A stretch of 40,865 bases of DNA, taken from the NCBI GenBank assembly GCA_016185205.1, contig JACPOA010000005.1, positions 1-40,865 on the forward strand. The letters are read 5' to 3'. The notes under the pieces are model-generated. The model worked only from the letters and a program-made list of their open reading frames with translations, searched no databases and was not told where the DNA came from. The stretch is from Hyphomicrobiales bacterium (GTDB lineage: Bacteria; Pseudomonadota; Alphaproteobacteria; Rhizobiales; Xanthobacteraceae). Below, piece after piece: positions 10,122-18,338 of this stretch (position 1 is its first letter; each line of letters begins with the position of its first letter). Both the position numbers and the translations under genes were made by a program.

Positions 10122-10913
10122 ATGACGCAGACCGACAAAATGCTGTCCCGCAAAGAGGGCGGCGTCGGCACCCTGATCTTTAATAATCCCGAGCGGCACA
10201 ATGCGGTGTCGCTGGAGATGTGGGAAGCCGCCTCCGGTTTTCTCGCCGATTTCGCCGCCGACAAGGCGATCCGCGTGGTGGTGCTGACCGGCGCCGGCGG
10301 CAAGGCCTTCGTGTCGGGCGCCGACATCTCCAAGTTCGAGAGCGAGCGCTCCAGCAAGGAGGCGATCGACCGTTACAACGAGGCGGTCGACAAGGCCAAC
10401 ACCGCGGTGTTTGAGTTTCCCAAGCCGACCATCGCCATGATCCGCGGCTATTGCATCGGCGGCGGCGTCGGGCTGGCGCTGTGCTGCGATCTGCGCATCT
10501 GCTCGGATAATTCGAAATTCGGCGTGCCGGCTGCCAAGCTCGGCCTCGGCTACGGCTACAACGGCATCAAGAAGCTGGTCGACGTGGTCGGGCCTTCGTT
10601 CGCCAAGGAAATCTTCTTCACGGCGCGGCAGTTCACCGCCGCCGAGGCGCTCACCATGGGCCTCGTGAATCGCGTCCTGCCGGAAGCCGAGCTGGAGAAA
10701 TACGTGAAGGACTATGCCGAGACCATCAGCGGCAACGCGCCGATGACGGTCAACTCGGTCAAATATATCGTCGGCAAGACGGTCAAGCCCGACAGCGAGC
10801 GCAATTTGGCGCGCTGCGCCGAGCTGGTGGCGCAATGCTTCGCCAGCAACGATTATAAAGAGGGCCGCAAGGCGTTCATGGAGAAGCGCAAGCCGGCTTT
10901 CACCGGCACATAA
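10122..10913 (+). CDS. Crotonase-fold enoyl-CoA hydratase/isomerase family protein lacking both usual glutamates
   Basis: A 263-residue crotonase-superfamily protein acting on acyl-CoA. The fold marks are there: NNPERHNAVS, the oxyanion-hole segment SGADIS at 65-70, and IRGYCIGGGVGLALCCD at about 107-123. In a true enoyl-CoA hydratase two glutamates add water; at their usual places this protein has Gly117 (GGGVGLAL instead of GGGxELAL) and Ala137 (FGVPAAKLG instead of FGxPExxLG). It is therefore unlikely to be a plain hydratase. AAGGAG lies seven bases before the ATG. It follows the CoA-transferase closely and precedes the importer, so it probably acts on the CoA thioester that enzyme makes. 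Confidence 0.88.
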   Translation: MTQTDKMLSRKEGGVGTLIFNNPERHNAVSLEMWEAASGFLADFAADKAIRVVVLTGAGGKAFVSGADISKFESERSSKEAIDRYNEAVDKANTAVFEFPKPTIAMIRGYCIGGGVGLALCCDLRICSDNSKFGVPAAKLGLGYGYNGIKKLVDVVGPSFAKEIFFTARQFTAAEALTMGLVNRVLPEAELEKYVKDYAETISGNAPMTVNSVKYIVGKTVKPDSERNLARCAELVAQCFASNDYKEGRKAFMEKRKPAFTGT

Positions 10914-10975
10914 TAATAAGCGCCAGATAACGAAAGCCGCGGGTCAAGCGGCGCGATCATTGGGGGAGGAAGCGC

Positions 10976-12037
10976 GTGGCGTCGGTTGAGTTGAAGGGCC
11001 TGACCAAGCGATACGGCACGATCGCGGTGGTCGACGACGTGTCGCTGCATATCGAGCACGGCCACCTGGTCTGCCTGCTGGGTCCGTCCGGCTGCGGCAA
11101 GACCACCACGCTGCGGCTGATCGCCGGCTTTGTCGAGCCGAGCGAGGGCGAAATCCGCGTCGGCGACCGGCTGATCTCCTCGCCCGCGCGTACGCTGCCG
11201 CCCGAGCAGCGCAACATGTCGATGATTTTCCAGAGCTACGCGCTGTGGCCGCACATGACGGTGACTGAGAACATCGTCTACGGCCTCAAGCTGCGCAAGA
11301 TGAGCCGCGACGTCATCGGTACGAAGCTCGACGCCATCCTCGCCACCACCAAACTCGCTCCGCTGGCCGAGCGCTATCCAGGTGAATTGTCCGGCGGCCA
11401 GCAGCAGCGCGTGGCGCTGGCGCGCGCCTTGATCGTGGAGCCGGAGACGCTGCTGCTCGACGAGCCCTTGTCCAATCTCGACGCCAATCTGCGCGAGGAG
11501 ATGCGTTTCGAGGTGCGCCGGCTGCACGATGCCTATCGCTACACCACGGTCTACGTCACCCACGACCAGTCGGAGGCGATGACCACCGCCGACCTCATCT
11601 GCGTCATGAACCTCGGCAAGATCGAGCAATCCGGCACGCCGGAAGACATCTACGACCGGCCGCGTTCGGAATTCGTCGCGCGCTTTATCGGGTCGAGCAA
11701 TGTGATCAAAGGCAAGGGCGTGGACGCGACCCATGTCGATTTTTGCGGCGTCGCGCTGCGTTGCACCGGCGAAAAAATCGTCGCCGGCGCGCAAACCGCG
11801 GTTTCGATCCGCCCGCACGACATCACGATCACCGCCAAGCCGCCGTCGCAGGCGGAAAACGTCGTGCCGGCAACGGTGGTACGCCAGGTCTTTCTCGGCG
11901 ACAGCCGGGACTATATGGTTGAGGTCAAGGACGGCACCCAGTTGCGCACGGTTACCGCGACGGAAGACAACATTCCGCAGGGCAGCCAAGTGTGGCTGCA
12001 TCTGCCGGGCGACCGCTGTCGCGCTTTGAGTGGATAA
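10976..12037 (+). CDS. ABC importer ATPase, iron(III)/polyamine type, GTG start
   Basis: A 353-residue ATPase of the FbpC/PotA class. Walker A is GPSGCGKTT (36-44), followed by the Q-loop region FQSYALWPH, the signature LSGGQQQRVALARAL, Walker B LLLDEPLSNLD and the switch histidine in VTHDQSEAM. A C-terminal TOBE-like domain with AVSIRPHDI completes it. The start is GTG at 10976, placed well after a GGGGGAGGA ribosome site; no ATG fits better. It powers the fused permease encoded at 14406 together with the two binding proteins in between. The FbpC class handles iron but also phosphonates, thiamine and organic acids, so iron should not be assumed. Confidence 0.92.
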   Translation: MASVELKGLTKRYGTIAVVDDVSLHIEHGHLVCLLGPSGCGKTTTLRLIAGFVEPSEGEIRVGDRLISSPARTLPPEQRNMSMIFQSYALWPHMTVTENIVYGLKLRKMSRDVIGTKLDAILATTKLAPLAERYPGELSGGQQQRVALARALIVEPETLLLDEPLSNLDANLREEMRFEVRRLHDAYRYTTVYVTHDQSEAMTTADLICVMNLGKIEQSGTPEDIYDRPRSEFVARFIGSSNVIKGKGVDATHVDFCGVALRCTGEKIVAGAQTAVSIRPHDITITAKPPSQAENVVPATVVRQVFLGDSRDYMVEVKDGTQLRTVTATEDNIPQGSQVWLHLPGDRCRALSG

Positions 12038-12040
12038 CCG

Positions 12041-12117
12041 CGCATGATCCCGAAAAAGCCTGCCCCCGGGCGGGCTTGACCCGGGGGTGGGAACCGGTTT
12101 TCGGATAAGATCATGCC
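12041..12117. repeat. Modular palindromic repeat, copy 1 (with nested palindrome)
   Basis: Outer arms are CGCATGATC (12041-12049) and GATCATGC (12109-12116). Compared with copy 2 just downstream, this copy carries about 30 extra bases between CGAAAA and TGGGAACC; the extra piece is itself a palindrome, CCCCCGGG facing CCCGGGGG. It lies between the ATPase and the first binding-protein gene of the importer. Confidence 0.85.
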
Positions 12118-12127
12118 CAAATAACCG

Positions 12128-12174
12128 CGCATGATCCCGAAAAGTGGGAACCGGTTTTCGGATAAGATCATGCG
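12128..12174. repeat. Modular palindromic repeat, copy 2 (core form, 47 bases)
   Basis: Outer arms CGCATGATC and GATCATGCG (nine bases, perfect) enclose a second palindrome, CCGAAAA facing TTTTCGG. This is the simplest of the three copies in the window and shows the core of the element. I recall this core as very common between genes in Bradyrhizobium and relatives. It stands in direct repeat with copy 1. Confidence 0.88.
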
Positions 12175-12234
12175 CCAAATAAACGACAAGAGTTCGCGGG
12201 GGCGAACCGAAATCATCTTAGGGAGGATACGCCG

Positions 12235-13296
12235 ATGACGAATTTCTCACGCCGCGACCTGCTGATTGGCTCAAGCGCGCTTGCCGCCGGAGCGGCGTTC
12301 TCGACGCAAGTGCTGTCGGCGGCGCCGCCGGCCAGCGCCGTCACGCCGGCGCTGATCGAGGCCGCCAAGAAGGAAGGCAAGGTGGTCTGGTACACCTCGG
12401 TCGACCTGCCGCTCGCCGAAAAGGTCGCCAAGGCGTTCGAGGCCAAATTTCCCGGCGTCGCGGTGCGGGTGGAGCGCAGCGGCGCCGAGCGCGTATTCCA
12501 GCGCGTCGGTCAGGAATACGGTAGCAACATCCATGCCGCCGACGTGGTCAATTCCTCCGACGCCGCGCATTTCATCGTCTGGAAGAAGGGCAATCTGCTG
12601 GAAGCCTATGTGCCCGAGGACGTCGCCAAGTTCTATCCGGCCGAGCACAAGGACCCGGACGGCAACTTCGCCAGCTTCCGCGTCTGGGTCTGCATCATCG
12701 CCTACAACACCAATCTGGTGAAAAAGGAAGAGGCGCCGAAGAGCTATGCCGACCTGCTCGATCCGAAGTGGAAAGGCAAGATCGTCAAGGCGCATCCCGG
12801 CTACAGCGGCACCATCATGACCGCGACCTACCAGATGCAGCGCGATCTCGGCTGGGCCTATTTCGAGAAGCTGGCGGCGCAGAACATCATGCAGGTGCAG
12901 TCCTCGGCCGATCCGCCGAAGCGGCTGGCGCTCGGCGAGCGCGCGGTGATGGCCGACGGCAACGAGTACAATATCTTCCAGATCAAGGAAAAGGACGGGC
13001 CGGTGGAGGCCGTCTACGCCACCGAAGGCTCGCCGCTGATCGTGGGGCCGACCGGCATATTCAAGGCCGCGCCCAATCCGAACGCCGCCCGGCTGTTCTG
13101 CAACTATAGCTTCTCGCCGGAATGCCAGCAGCTCATCGTCGACGTCGGCGGCCTGCGCTCGATGCATCCGCAGACCAAGGAAAAGGCCGGGCGCACGCCG
13201 TTCAAGGACATCAAGGTGATGAAGGACGATCCAGCCGCGGTCGAAAAGATGAGCGACGAGATCAAGCAGCGCTACAGCAAGATCTTCCGCGTCTGA
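12235..13296 (+). CDS. ABC importer substrate-binding protein 1 (extracellular solute-binding, iron(III)/organic-acid type)
   Basis: A 353-residue periplasmic binding protein. The N-terminus SRRDLLIGSSALAAGAAF is a twin-arginine (Tat) signal, so it is probably exported folded. The mature part has the form of the FbpA/PotD class: KKEGKVVWYTSVD, VRVERSGAERVF, CIIAYNTNLV, DLLDPKWKGKI and KAAPNPNAARLF. AGGGAGGA stands before the ATG. A close paralog follows 51 bases downstream and the permease after that. The pair of FbpA iron-binding tyrosines was not obvious to me, and the neighbours are acyl-CoA genes, so an organic ligand is likelier than iron (inference). Confidence 0.9.
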   Translation: MTNFSRRDLLIGSSALAAGAAFSTQVLSAAPPASAVTPALIEAAKKEGKVVWYTSVDLPLAEKVAKAFEAKFPGVAVRVERSGAERVFQRVGQEYGSNIHAADVVNSSDAAHFIVWKKGNLLEAYVPEDVAKFYPAEHKDPDGNFASFRVWVCIIAYNTNLVKKEEAPKSYADLLDPKWKGKIVKAHPGYSGTIMTATYQMQRDLGWAYFEKLAAQNIMQVQSSADPPKRLALGERAVMADGNEYNIFQIKEKDGPVEAVYATEGSPLIVGPTGIFKAAPNPNAARLFCNYSFSPECQQLIVDVGGLRSMHPQTKEKAGRTPFKDIKVMKDDPAAVEKMSDEIKQRYSKIFRV

Positions 13297-13347
13297 GGTA
13301 AACATCCCTCGGCCCGCGCGTGGCCGGAGGAAAAAATCGAGGACGCC

Positions 13348-14406
13348 ATGACCAAACAGCTTACGAAACGCGATGTGCTCAAAGGTGCTGGGGTGCTTGG
13401 CCTCAGCGCCTTTGCCGTGCGGGTCGCCGCAGCGCCTGCGGCGGAAGCGGTGACGCCCGCCTTAATCGAGGCGGCGAAAAAAGAAGGTAAGGTTGTCTTT
13501 TACACGGCGATGGACTTGCAGTTCGCGGAACGTCTCGGCAAAACATTCGAGGCGAAGTTCCCCGGCATTGCGGTGCGCGTGGAGCGATCCGGCGCCGAGC
13601 GGGTTTTTACCCGCATCGACCAGGAGTATTCCTCCAAAATCCACACTGTCGATGTCGTCAACACCGCGGACCAGGCGCATTGCATCATCTGGAAACGCAA
13701 CGGCTGGCTCGCGCCGTACCTGCCGGAAGAGGTCGTTAAGTATTACGACAAAAGTTACTACGACCCGGAGGGGTTGCATGTAACGACGCGAATTCTGATC
13801 TCTCCGATCGCCTACAACACGAACCTGGTGAAGAAGGAAGACGCGCCGAAGAGCTTCAAGGACCTGCTCGATCCGAAATGGAAGGGCAAAATGGTCAAGG
13901 CGCATCCGGCCTATAGCGGCACGATCATGAACGCGACCTTCGAGATCGCGCGCGATCTGGGCTGGGACTACCTCGAGAAATTGGCCGCGCAGAACGTCAT
14001 GCAGGTTCAGTCGGCAACCGATACGCCGAAGAGAATATCGCTCGGCGAGCGCGCGGTCATGGTGGACGGCGCGGGCTACCTTGTCATCCGCTACAAGGAG
14101 GCGGGCCAGCCGGTCGAGATCGTCTATCCGGAGGAGGGCACGCCGCTCGCCACCGGCCCAAGCGCGGTCTTCAAGGCTGCTCCAAACCCCAATGCCGCAC
14201 GCTTGTTCCAGAACTGGATGCACTCGCGCGAGGCCCAGCAGATGATCGTCGATTCGGCCCGCCAGTATTCGCCGCACAGCCAGACCGTAGAGAAGTCCAG
14301 CGTCCGCAAACTCGCCGACATCAAGCTGATGAAGGAGGATCCGGAAGGCGTCCATGCGCAGGCGGACGCGGTCAAGAAGCGGTACGCAGAGATTTTCAAG
14401 GTGTGA
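13348..14406 (+). CDS. ABC importer substrate-binding protein 2, paralog of the preceding gene
   Basis: A 352-residue binding protein closely related to the one before it, with long identical stretches such as AVTPALIEAAKKEGKVV, RVERSGAERVF, YNTNLVKKE and KAAPNPNAARLF. The leader has KR in place of the Tat arginine pair (LTKRDVLKGAG), so its export route is less certain. Differences gather in the central part (residues about 95-150) and in the ligand-side loops, for instance CIIWKRNGWLAPYLPEE against FIVWKKGNLLEAYVPED. Its base use looks less GC-rich than its twin, mostly in the first half. Its TGA overlaps the ATG of the permease by one base, so the two are translationally coupled. Confidence 0.9.
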   Translation: MTKQLTKRDVLKGAGVLGLSAFAVRVAAAPAAEAVTPALIEAAKKEGKVVFYTAMDLQFAERLGKTFEAKFPGIAVRVERSGAERVFTRIDQEYSSKIHTVDVVNTADQAHCIIWKRNGWLAPYLPEEVVKYYDKSYYDPEGLHVTTRILISPIAYNTNLVKKEDAPKSFKDLLDPKWKGKMVKAHPAYSGTIMNATFEIARDLGWDYLEKLAAQNVMQVQSATDTPKRISLGERAVMVDGAGYLVIRYKEAGQPVEIVYPEEGTPLATGPSAVFKAAPNPNAARLFQNWMHSREAQQMIVDSARQYSPHSQTVEKSSVRKLADIKLMKEDPEGVHAQADAVKKRYAEIFKV

Positions 14407-16121
14407 TGACAATCGCCATTCCAGCAACGCAGGCGCCGCGCAAATTCGGGATCGATGTCTCGAAACCGGTGCTCTATGGCTTCGCCGCGGTGCTGTGCGT
14501 GCTGATCGTGCTGCCGCTATCGTGGCTGCTGATCTACAGCCTGACAGACGCCGCGGGCCATGTCACGCTCGGCAATTTCTACCGGCTGTTCACCGAGAGT
14601 TCGTTCTACGATCCGCTGGTCACCACCTTCATCATCGCTACCTCGTCGGCGATCATATGCTGTGCGGTAGCGGCGCCGATGGGTTGGCTGGTGGCGCGCA
14701 CCGATCTGCCGTTCAGCGGCGTGATCCGCGCGCTGGTGACGGCCTCGTTCGTGACACCGCCGTTTCTCGGCGCCATTGCCTGGGAGGTGTTGGCAGCGCC
14801 CAACAGCGGCTTGCTCAACAAGATCTTCCGTAACGTGACCGGCGCCGAGCAGGACGTGCACCTGTTCAATATCTACAGCATCGAAGGCATCATCTTCGTC
14901 ATCTCCTGCTATACGTTCCCTTACGTGTTCGTGCTGGTCGCCAATTCGCTCGACCGCACGCCCGGCGAGCTCGAGGACGCCTCCTCGATTCTCGGCGGCG
15001 GGCGCTGGTACACCGCGCGCCGCGTCACCATCCCGCTGGTGCTGCCGGCCTTGCTGGCGGGCGCGCTGGTGGCGTTCCTGCAGGCGATGACGCTGTTCGG
15101 CTCGCCGGCTATCTTGGCGCTGCCGGCCGGCTTCCACACCATGACCACCAAGATATGGAGCCTGTTCCAGTATCCGCCCAAGCCGGAGCTTGCCGCCGCC
15201 GCCTCGCTGCCGCTGCTGGTGCTCACCATCATCCTGCTGCGTGCCGAGAGCATGATCCTCGGCCGCCGCGGCTATTCGGTGGTCGGCGGCAAATACGGCG
15301 CGCCGCGCCTGATCCCGCTGCACCGCTTGCGCTGGGTGGCTTTCATCGTTTGCCTGCTGGTCCTGATGCTGCCGGTGTTCTTGCCCTATGCCGCGCTGTT
15401 CAACGCGGCGTTCTCGCCGGTCGCCACCACATTCCTGACCTTCCAGAACGCGACCTTGCACAATATCGAGTTCGTGCTGTTCGAACTGTCGGCGGCTTCG
15501 CTGGCGCTCAAGAACACGGTGATCCTTGGCGGTGCCACCGCCACCGTCGGCACCGTGATTGCGGTGGTGATCGCCTACGTCACCGCGCGTCACGCGGTCG
15601 CCGGCTGGCGTGCGCTCGGCTTCCTCGCCACCGCGCCGATCGCCATTCCCGGCATCGTGCTCGGCGTTGGCCTGTTCCTGAGCTATACGCGGCCGCCTTT
15701 CGTGCTGTACGGCACCTTGTGGATTCTGTTGATCGCCTTCGTCACCATCGCGCTGCCGTCGGCCTATCAGCAGCTGCAGGCGGCATTCCGCACCATCCAT
15801 CCCGAGCTCGAGGACGCCAGCCGCATCCTCGGCGCCACACGGCTGCGTTCGCTCTGGCAGATCACCGCGCCGCTGTTGCGCACCGGCGTGATTGCGACCT
15901 GGTGTTTCATCTTCGTCGGCGTGATGCGTGAATTGTCGGCGGCGATCATTCTGTTCACCTCGGAAACGAAAGTGATCTCGGTGCTGATCTACGATCTCAA
16001 CGAGAGCGGCGATCTCGGCGCTATCGCGGTGATCGGCATCGGCATGCTGATCATCACCTTCAGCGTGGTGATCGCGGTCAACCGCATCCCCGGTTTTGGC
16101 ACCGTGCGATTCAGAACTTAA
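14406..16121 (+). CDS. ABC importer permease, two fused domains (FbpB type)
   Basis: A 571-residue inner-membrane permease of two similar halves joined in one chain, as in FbpB. Each half has about six membrane segments and one EAA loop for the ATPase: ELEDASSILGGGRWYTARR in the first, ELEDASRILGATRLRSLWQ in the second. One chain thus replaces the usual permease pair, which explains why only one permease gene is present. The ATG overlaps the stop of the second binding protein (TGATG); a GTG one codon earlier is possible. The next gene starts directly after the stop with no gap. Confidence 0.93.
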   Translation: MTIAIPATQAPRKFGIDVSKPVLYGFAAVLCVLIVLPLSWLLIYSLTDAAGHVTLGNFYRLFTESSFYDPLVTTFIIATSSAIICCAVAAPMGWLVARTDLPFSGVIRALVTASFVTPPFLGAIAWEVLAAPNSGLLNKIFRNVTGAEQDVHLFNIYSIEGIIFVISCYTFPYVFVLVANSLDRTPGELEDASSILGGGRWYTARRVTIPLVLPALLAGALVAFLQAMTLFGSPAILALPAGFHTMTTKIWSLFQYPPKPELAAAASLPLLVLTIILLRAESMILGRRGYSVVGGKYGAPRLIPLHRLRWVAFIVCLLVLMLPVFLPYAALFNAAFSPVATTFLTFQNATLHNIEFVLFELSAASLALKNTVILGGATATVGTVIAVVIAYVTARHAVAGWRALGFLATAPIAIPGIVLGVGLFLSYTRPPFVLYGTLWILLIAFVTIALPSAYQQLQAAFRTIHPELEDASRILGATRLRSLWQITAPLLRTGVIATWCFIFVGVMRELSAAIILFTSETKVISVLIYDLNESGDLGAIAVIGIGMLIITFSVVIAVNRIPGFGTVRFRT

Positions 16122-17492
16122 ATGGACGCCAAGCTTCCTCAGATTTCCGTCGCGCAGCATCTGGCCGAGCGCATCGTCGCGTTGCGCGCCGATGCGCTGC
16201 CGGCGGCGGTGCGGCAGAAGTGCGAGGATTTGCTGATCGACGTGGTCGGGCTCTGCGTCACCGCGCGCCACGAGGACTACATCAAGAGCGCGCTTGCCGG
16301 TTGCGACGACGACGGACCGTGCACCGCGATTGGACACACGCGCACGCTGAGCGCCGCCGGCGCCGCCTTTATCAACGGCACCGCCGCGCATGGCGAGGAT
16401 TTCGACGACACCTTCGAAGGCGGGCCGGTGCATGCTGGCGCCGTGATCGTGCCGGCGGTGCTGGCGGCCTGCGAGCGCCACCGGCCGGACGGCGCCGCGG
16501 CGCTCTTAGGCATCGCGGTTGGCACCGAGGCGATGTGCCGGCTGTCCACCGTGGTGCCGAAGGCGGTGCACAAGGCCGGCTTTCATCCGACCGCGATCTT
16601 CGGCGTCATGGGCGCCGCCGCCGGCGTTAGCGCGGCGCTCGGCCTCAACGCCAAGCAGATCGTCGATGCGCTCGGCATCGCCGGCAGCTTCGCTTCCGGC
16701 ATCATCGAATATCTGGCCGAGGGTGCCTGGACCAAGCGGCTGCATCCGGGCTGGGCGGCGCAGTCGGGCCTGCGCGCGGCGCTGCTGGCGCGCGGCGGCT
16801 TCCTAGGGCCCCGTACGGTGTTCGAAGGCGTGCACGGACTGTTCCACGGCTTCGCCCATACCACGGCGGGCGACTACGGCGCGCTGGACGATTTCGGCAA
16901 ACGCTGGGTGACCGAGACGCTCGCCTTCAAGCCCTATCCGTGCGGCACCATGGCGCATCCTTACATCGATTGCGCCAGGCGGCTGGCGGCGCGCGGCGTC
17001 AAGCCGGGCGACGTGAAGGAACTGATCTGCGAGGTGGCGGAAGGCACCGTGCACCGGCTGTGGGAGCCGCTCGCCGCCAAGCAGCGCCCGCCCAACGGCT
17101 ATGCCGCGAAATTCGCCACGCCCTTTATCCTGGCCACCGGCTTCGTGCGTGGCGGCGTCGGGCTCGACGCCTTCACCGATGCCGCGGTGCGCGACGAGGC
17201 GGTGCTCGCGCTCGCCGCCAAGGTGCGCTATGTGGTCGATCCGAAAAATCCCTATCCGAACAATTTCACCGGCCACATCCGCGCGTTCATGACCGACGGG
17301 CAGGTTTTCGAGGAACGCCAACCGCATTTCCGCGGCGGCGCGCACGAGCCGCTGACGCGCGTCGACATCGAGGAGAAATTCGCGCTCAATGCCCGCCACG
17401 GCGGCTGGGACGCGGCGCGCGCTACGTCGGCGTTGACGCTGCTGGCGAAGCTGTACGATGGCAAAATCGATCTCACGTCACTACGAGGTTAA
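16122..17492 (+). CDS. MmgE/PrpD family protein
   Basis: A 456-residue MmgE/PrpD-family protein. The best-known members are 2-methylcitrate dehydratase and cis-aconitate decarboxylase; others have no known reaction. Typical parts are INGTAAHGEDFDDTFEGGPVH near residue 90, the GIAVGTEAMCRL helix, the WTKRLHPGWAAQSG segment and KPYPCGTMAHPYID. The ATG follows the permease stop with no spacer and no clear ribosome site, so translation is probably coupled. In this setting a dehydratase, decarboxylase or isomerase working on a carboxylic acid taken up by the importer is likely. No prpB or prpC is nearby, which argues against propionate use. Confidence 0.9.
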   Translation: MDAKLPQISVAQHLAERIVALRADALPAAVRQKCEDLLIDVVGLCVTARHEDYIKSALAGCDDDGPCTAIGHTRTLSAAGAAFINGTAAHGEDFDDTFEGGPVHAGAVIVPAVLAACERHRPDGAAALLGIAVGTEAMCRLSTVVPKAVHKAGFHPTAIFGVMGAAAGVSAALGLNAKQIVDALGIAGSFASGIIEYLAEGAWTKRLHPGWAAQSGLRAALLARGGFLGPRTVFEGVHGLFHGFAHTTAGDYGALDDFGKRWVTETLAFKPYPCGTMAHPYIDCARRLAARGVKPGDVKELICEVAEGTVHRLWEPLAAKQRPPNGYAAKFATPFILATGFVRGGVGLDAFTDAAVRDEAVLALAAKVRYVVDPKNPYPNNFTGHIRAFMTDGQVFEERQPHFRGGAHEPLTRVDIEEKFALNARHGGWDAARATSALTLLAKLYDGKIDLTSLRG

Positions 17493-17500
17493 ATCACGTT

Positions 17501-18256
17501 ATGAGCACCAGCAATGATCTCGCCGGCAAGGTAGCGATAGTCACCGGCGCCGGACGCAATATCGGCCGCGCCATCGCGCTCCAGCTCGCCCAAGCGGGTG
17601 CGGCGGTGGTGGTCAATGCGCGCTCCAACAAAGCCGAGGCCGACGCGGTGGTACGCGAGATCGAAGCGGCGGGCGGTAAGGCGCTGGCCGTGCTCGGCGA
17701 TGTCGGCGATGCAAAGGTGCCCGCCGCCATGGCCGATGCCGCGCTCAAGCGCTTCGGCCGCATCGACATCCTGGTCAACAACGCGGCGCTGCGGCGTGAG
17801 AAACCGATCGACCTGATGACCTACGACGACTGGCGCGAGGTCATGAGTGTCACCCTCGACTCGGCGTTTCTCTGCGTGAAGGCCTGCCTGCCGGCCATTC
17901 AAAAAAGCGGCGGCGGCACCATCATCAATATCGGCGGCATGAGCGCGCATATCGGTTCCAAGCATCGCGCCCATGTGATGACCGCCAAAGCTGGGCTGGT
18001 CGGTTTCTCGCGCTCGCTCGCCCACGATCTCGCCGCCGATCGCATCACCGCCAATTGCGTCGTGCCCGGCGCGATCGACACCACGCGGTCGGGTGCCTCG
18101 AAACCGGCGCATCATCTCACCCACGGCACCATCACCGGCGAGCGCGGCAAGCCGGACGACGTCGCCGCCATGGTGCGTTTCCTGTGCGGTCCCGGCGGGC
18201 GTTACGTCACCGGGCAAACCATCCACGTCAGCGGCGGCGCCTATCTCGGCGTATAG
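17501..18256 (+). CDS. SDR-family oxidoreductase lacking the catalytic Ser and Tyr
   Basis: A 251-residue short-chain dehydrogenase/reductase by fold. The cofactor motif TGAGRNIG is at 15-22, LVNNAA at 91-96, and the C-terminal VTGQTIHVSGGAYLG is normal. The active site is not: in the segment INIGGMSAHIGSKHRAHVM the position of the usual Ser holds Gly146 and that of the usual Tyr holds Val159, while the Lys163 of YxxxK remains. His158 sits beside the empty Tyr place. It may use other residues or may not be a redox enzyme. The ATG at 17501 is eight bases after the PrpD stop; the frame is open further upstream but that part overlaps PrpD and is not SDR-like. Confidence 0.9.
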   Translation: MSTSNDLAGKVAIVTGAGRNIGRAIALQLAQAGAAVVVNARSNKAEADAVVREIEAAGGKALAVLGDVGDAKVPAAMADAALKRFGRIDILVNNAALRREKPIDLMTYDDWREVMSVTLDSAFLCVKACLPAIQKSGGGTIINIGGMSAHIGSKHRAHVMTAKAGLVGFSRSLAHDLAADRITANCVVPGAIDTTRSGASKPAHHLTHGTITGERGKPDDVAAMVRFLCGPGGRYVTGQTIHVSGGAYLGV

Positions 18257-18338
18257 CCGCGCGGCGGGAAAAGTGGCCGCCCCGATACGAAAGTGCTAAT
18301 CCAAGCCCACAATTGTCCCAGGTAACGACGAGGTTCGC

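Noticed and set aside
10976-16121. Annotation of the ABC system as an iron(III) importer
   Set aside because: The class is used for many ligands, the iron-binding tyrosine pair was not evident, and the neighbours concern acyl-CoA and carboxylic acids.
14517-16481. Open frame of 654 codons on the minus strand opposite the permease and MmgE/PrpD genes
   Set aside because: It is rich in His, Arg, Asp and Gln as expected of an antisense reading of high-GC genes, resembles no family, and covers two clear genes.
16940-17500. Upstream extension of the SDR frame
   Set aside because: It overlaps the PrpD gene and is Arg-rich shadow sequence; the SDR fold begins right after the ATG at 17501.
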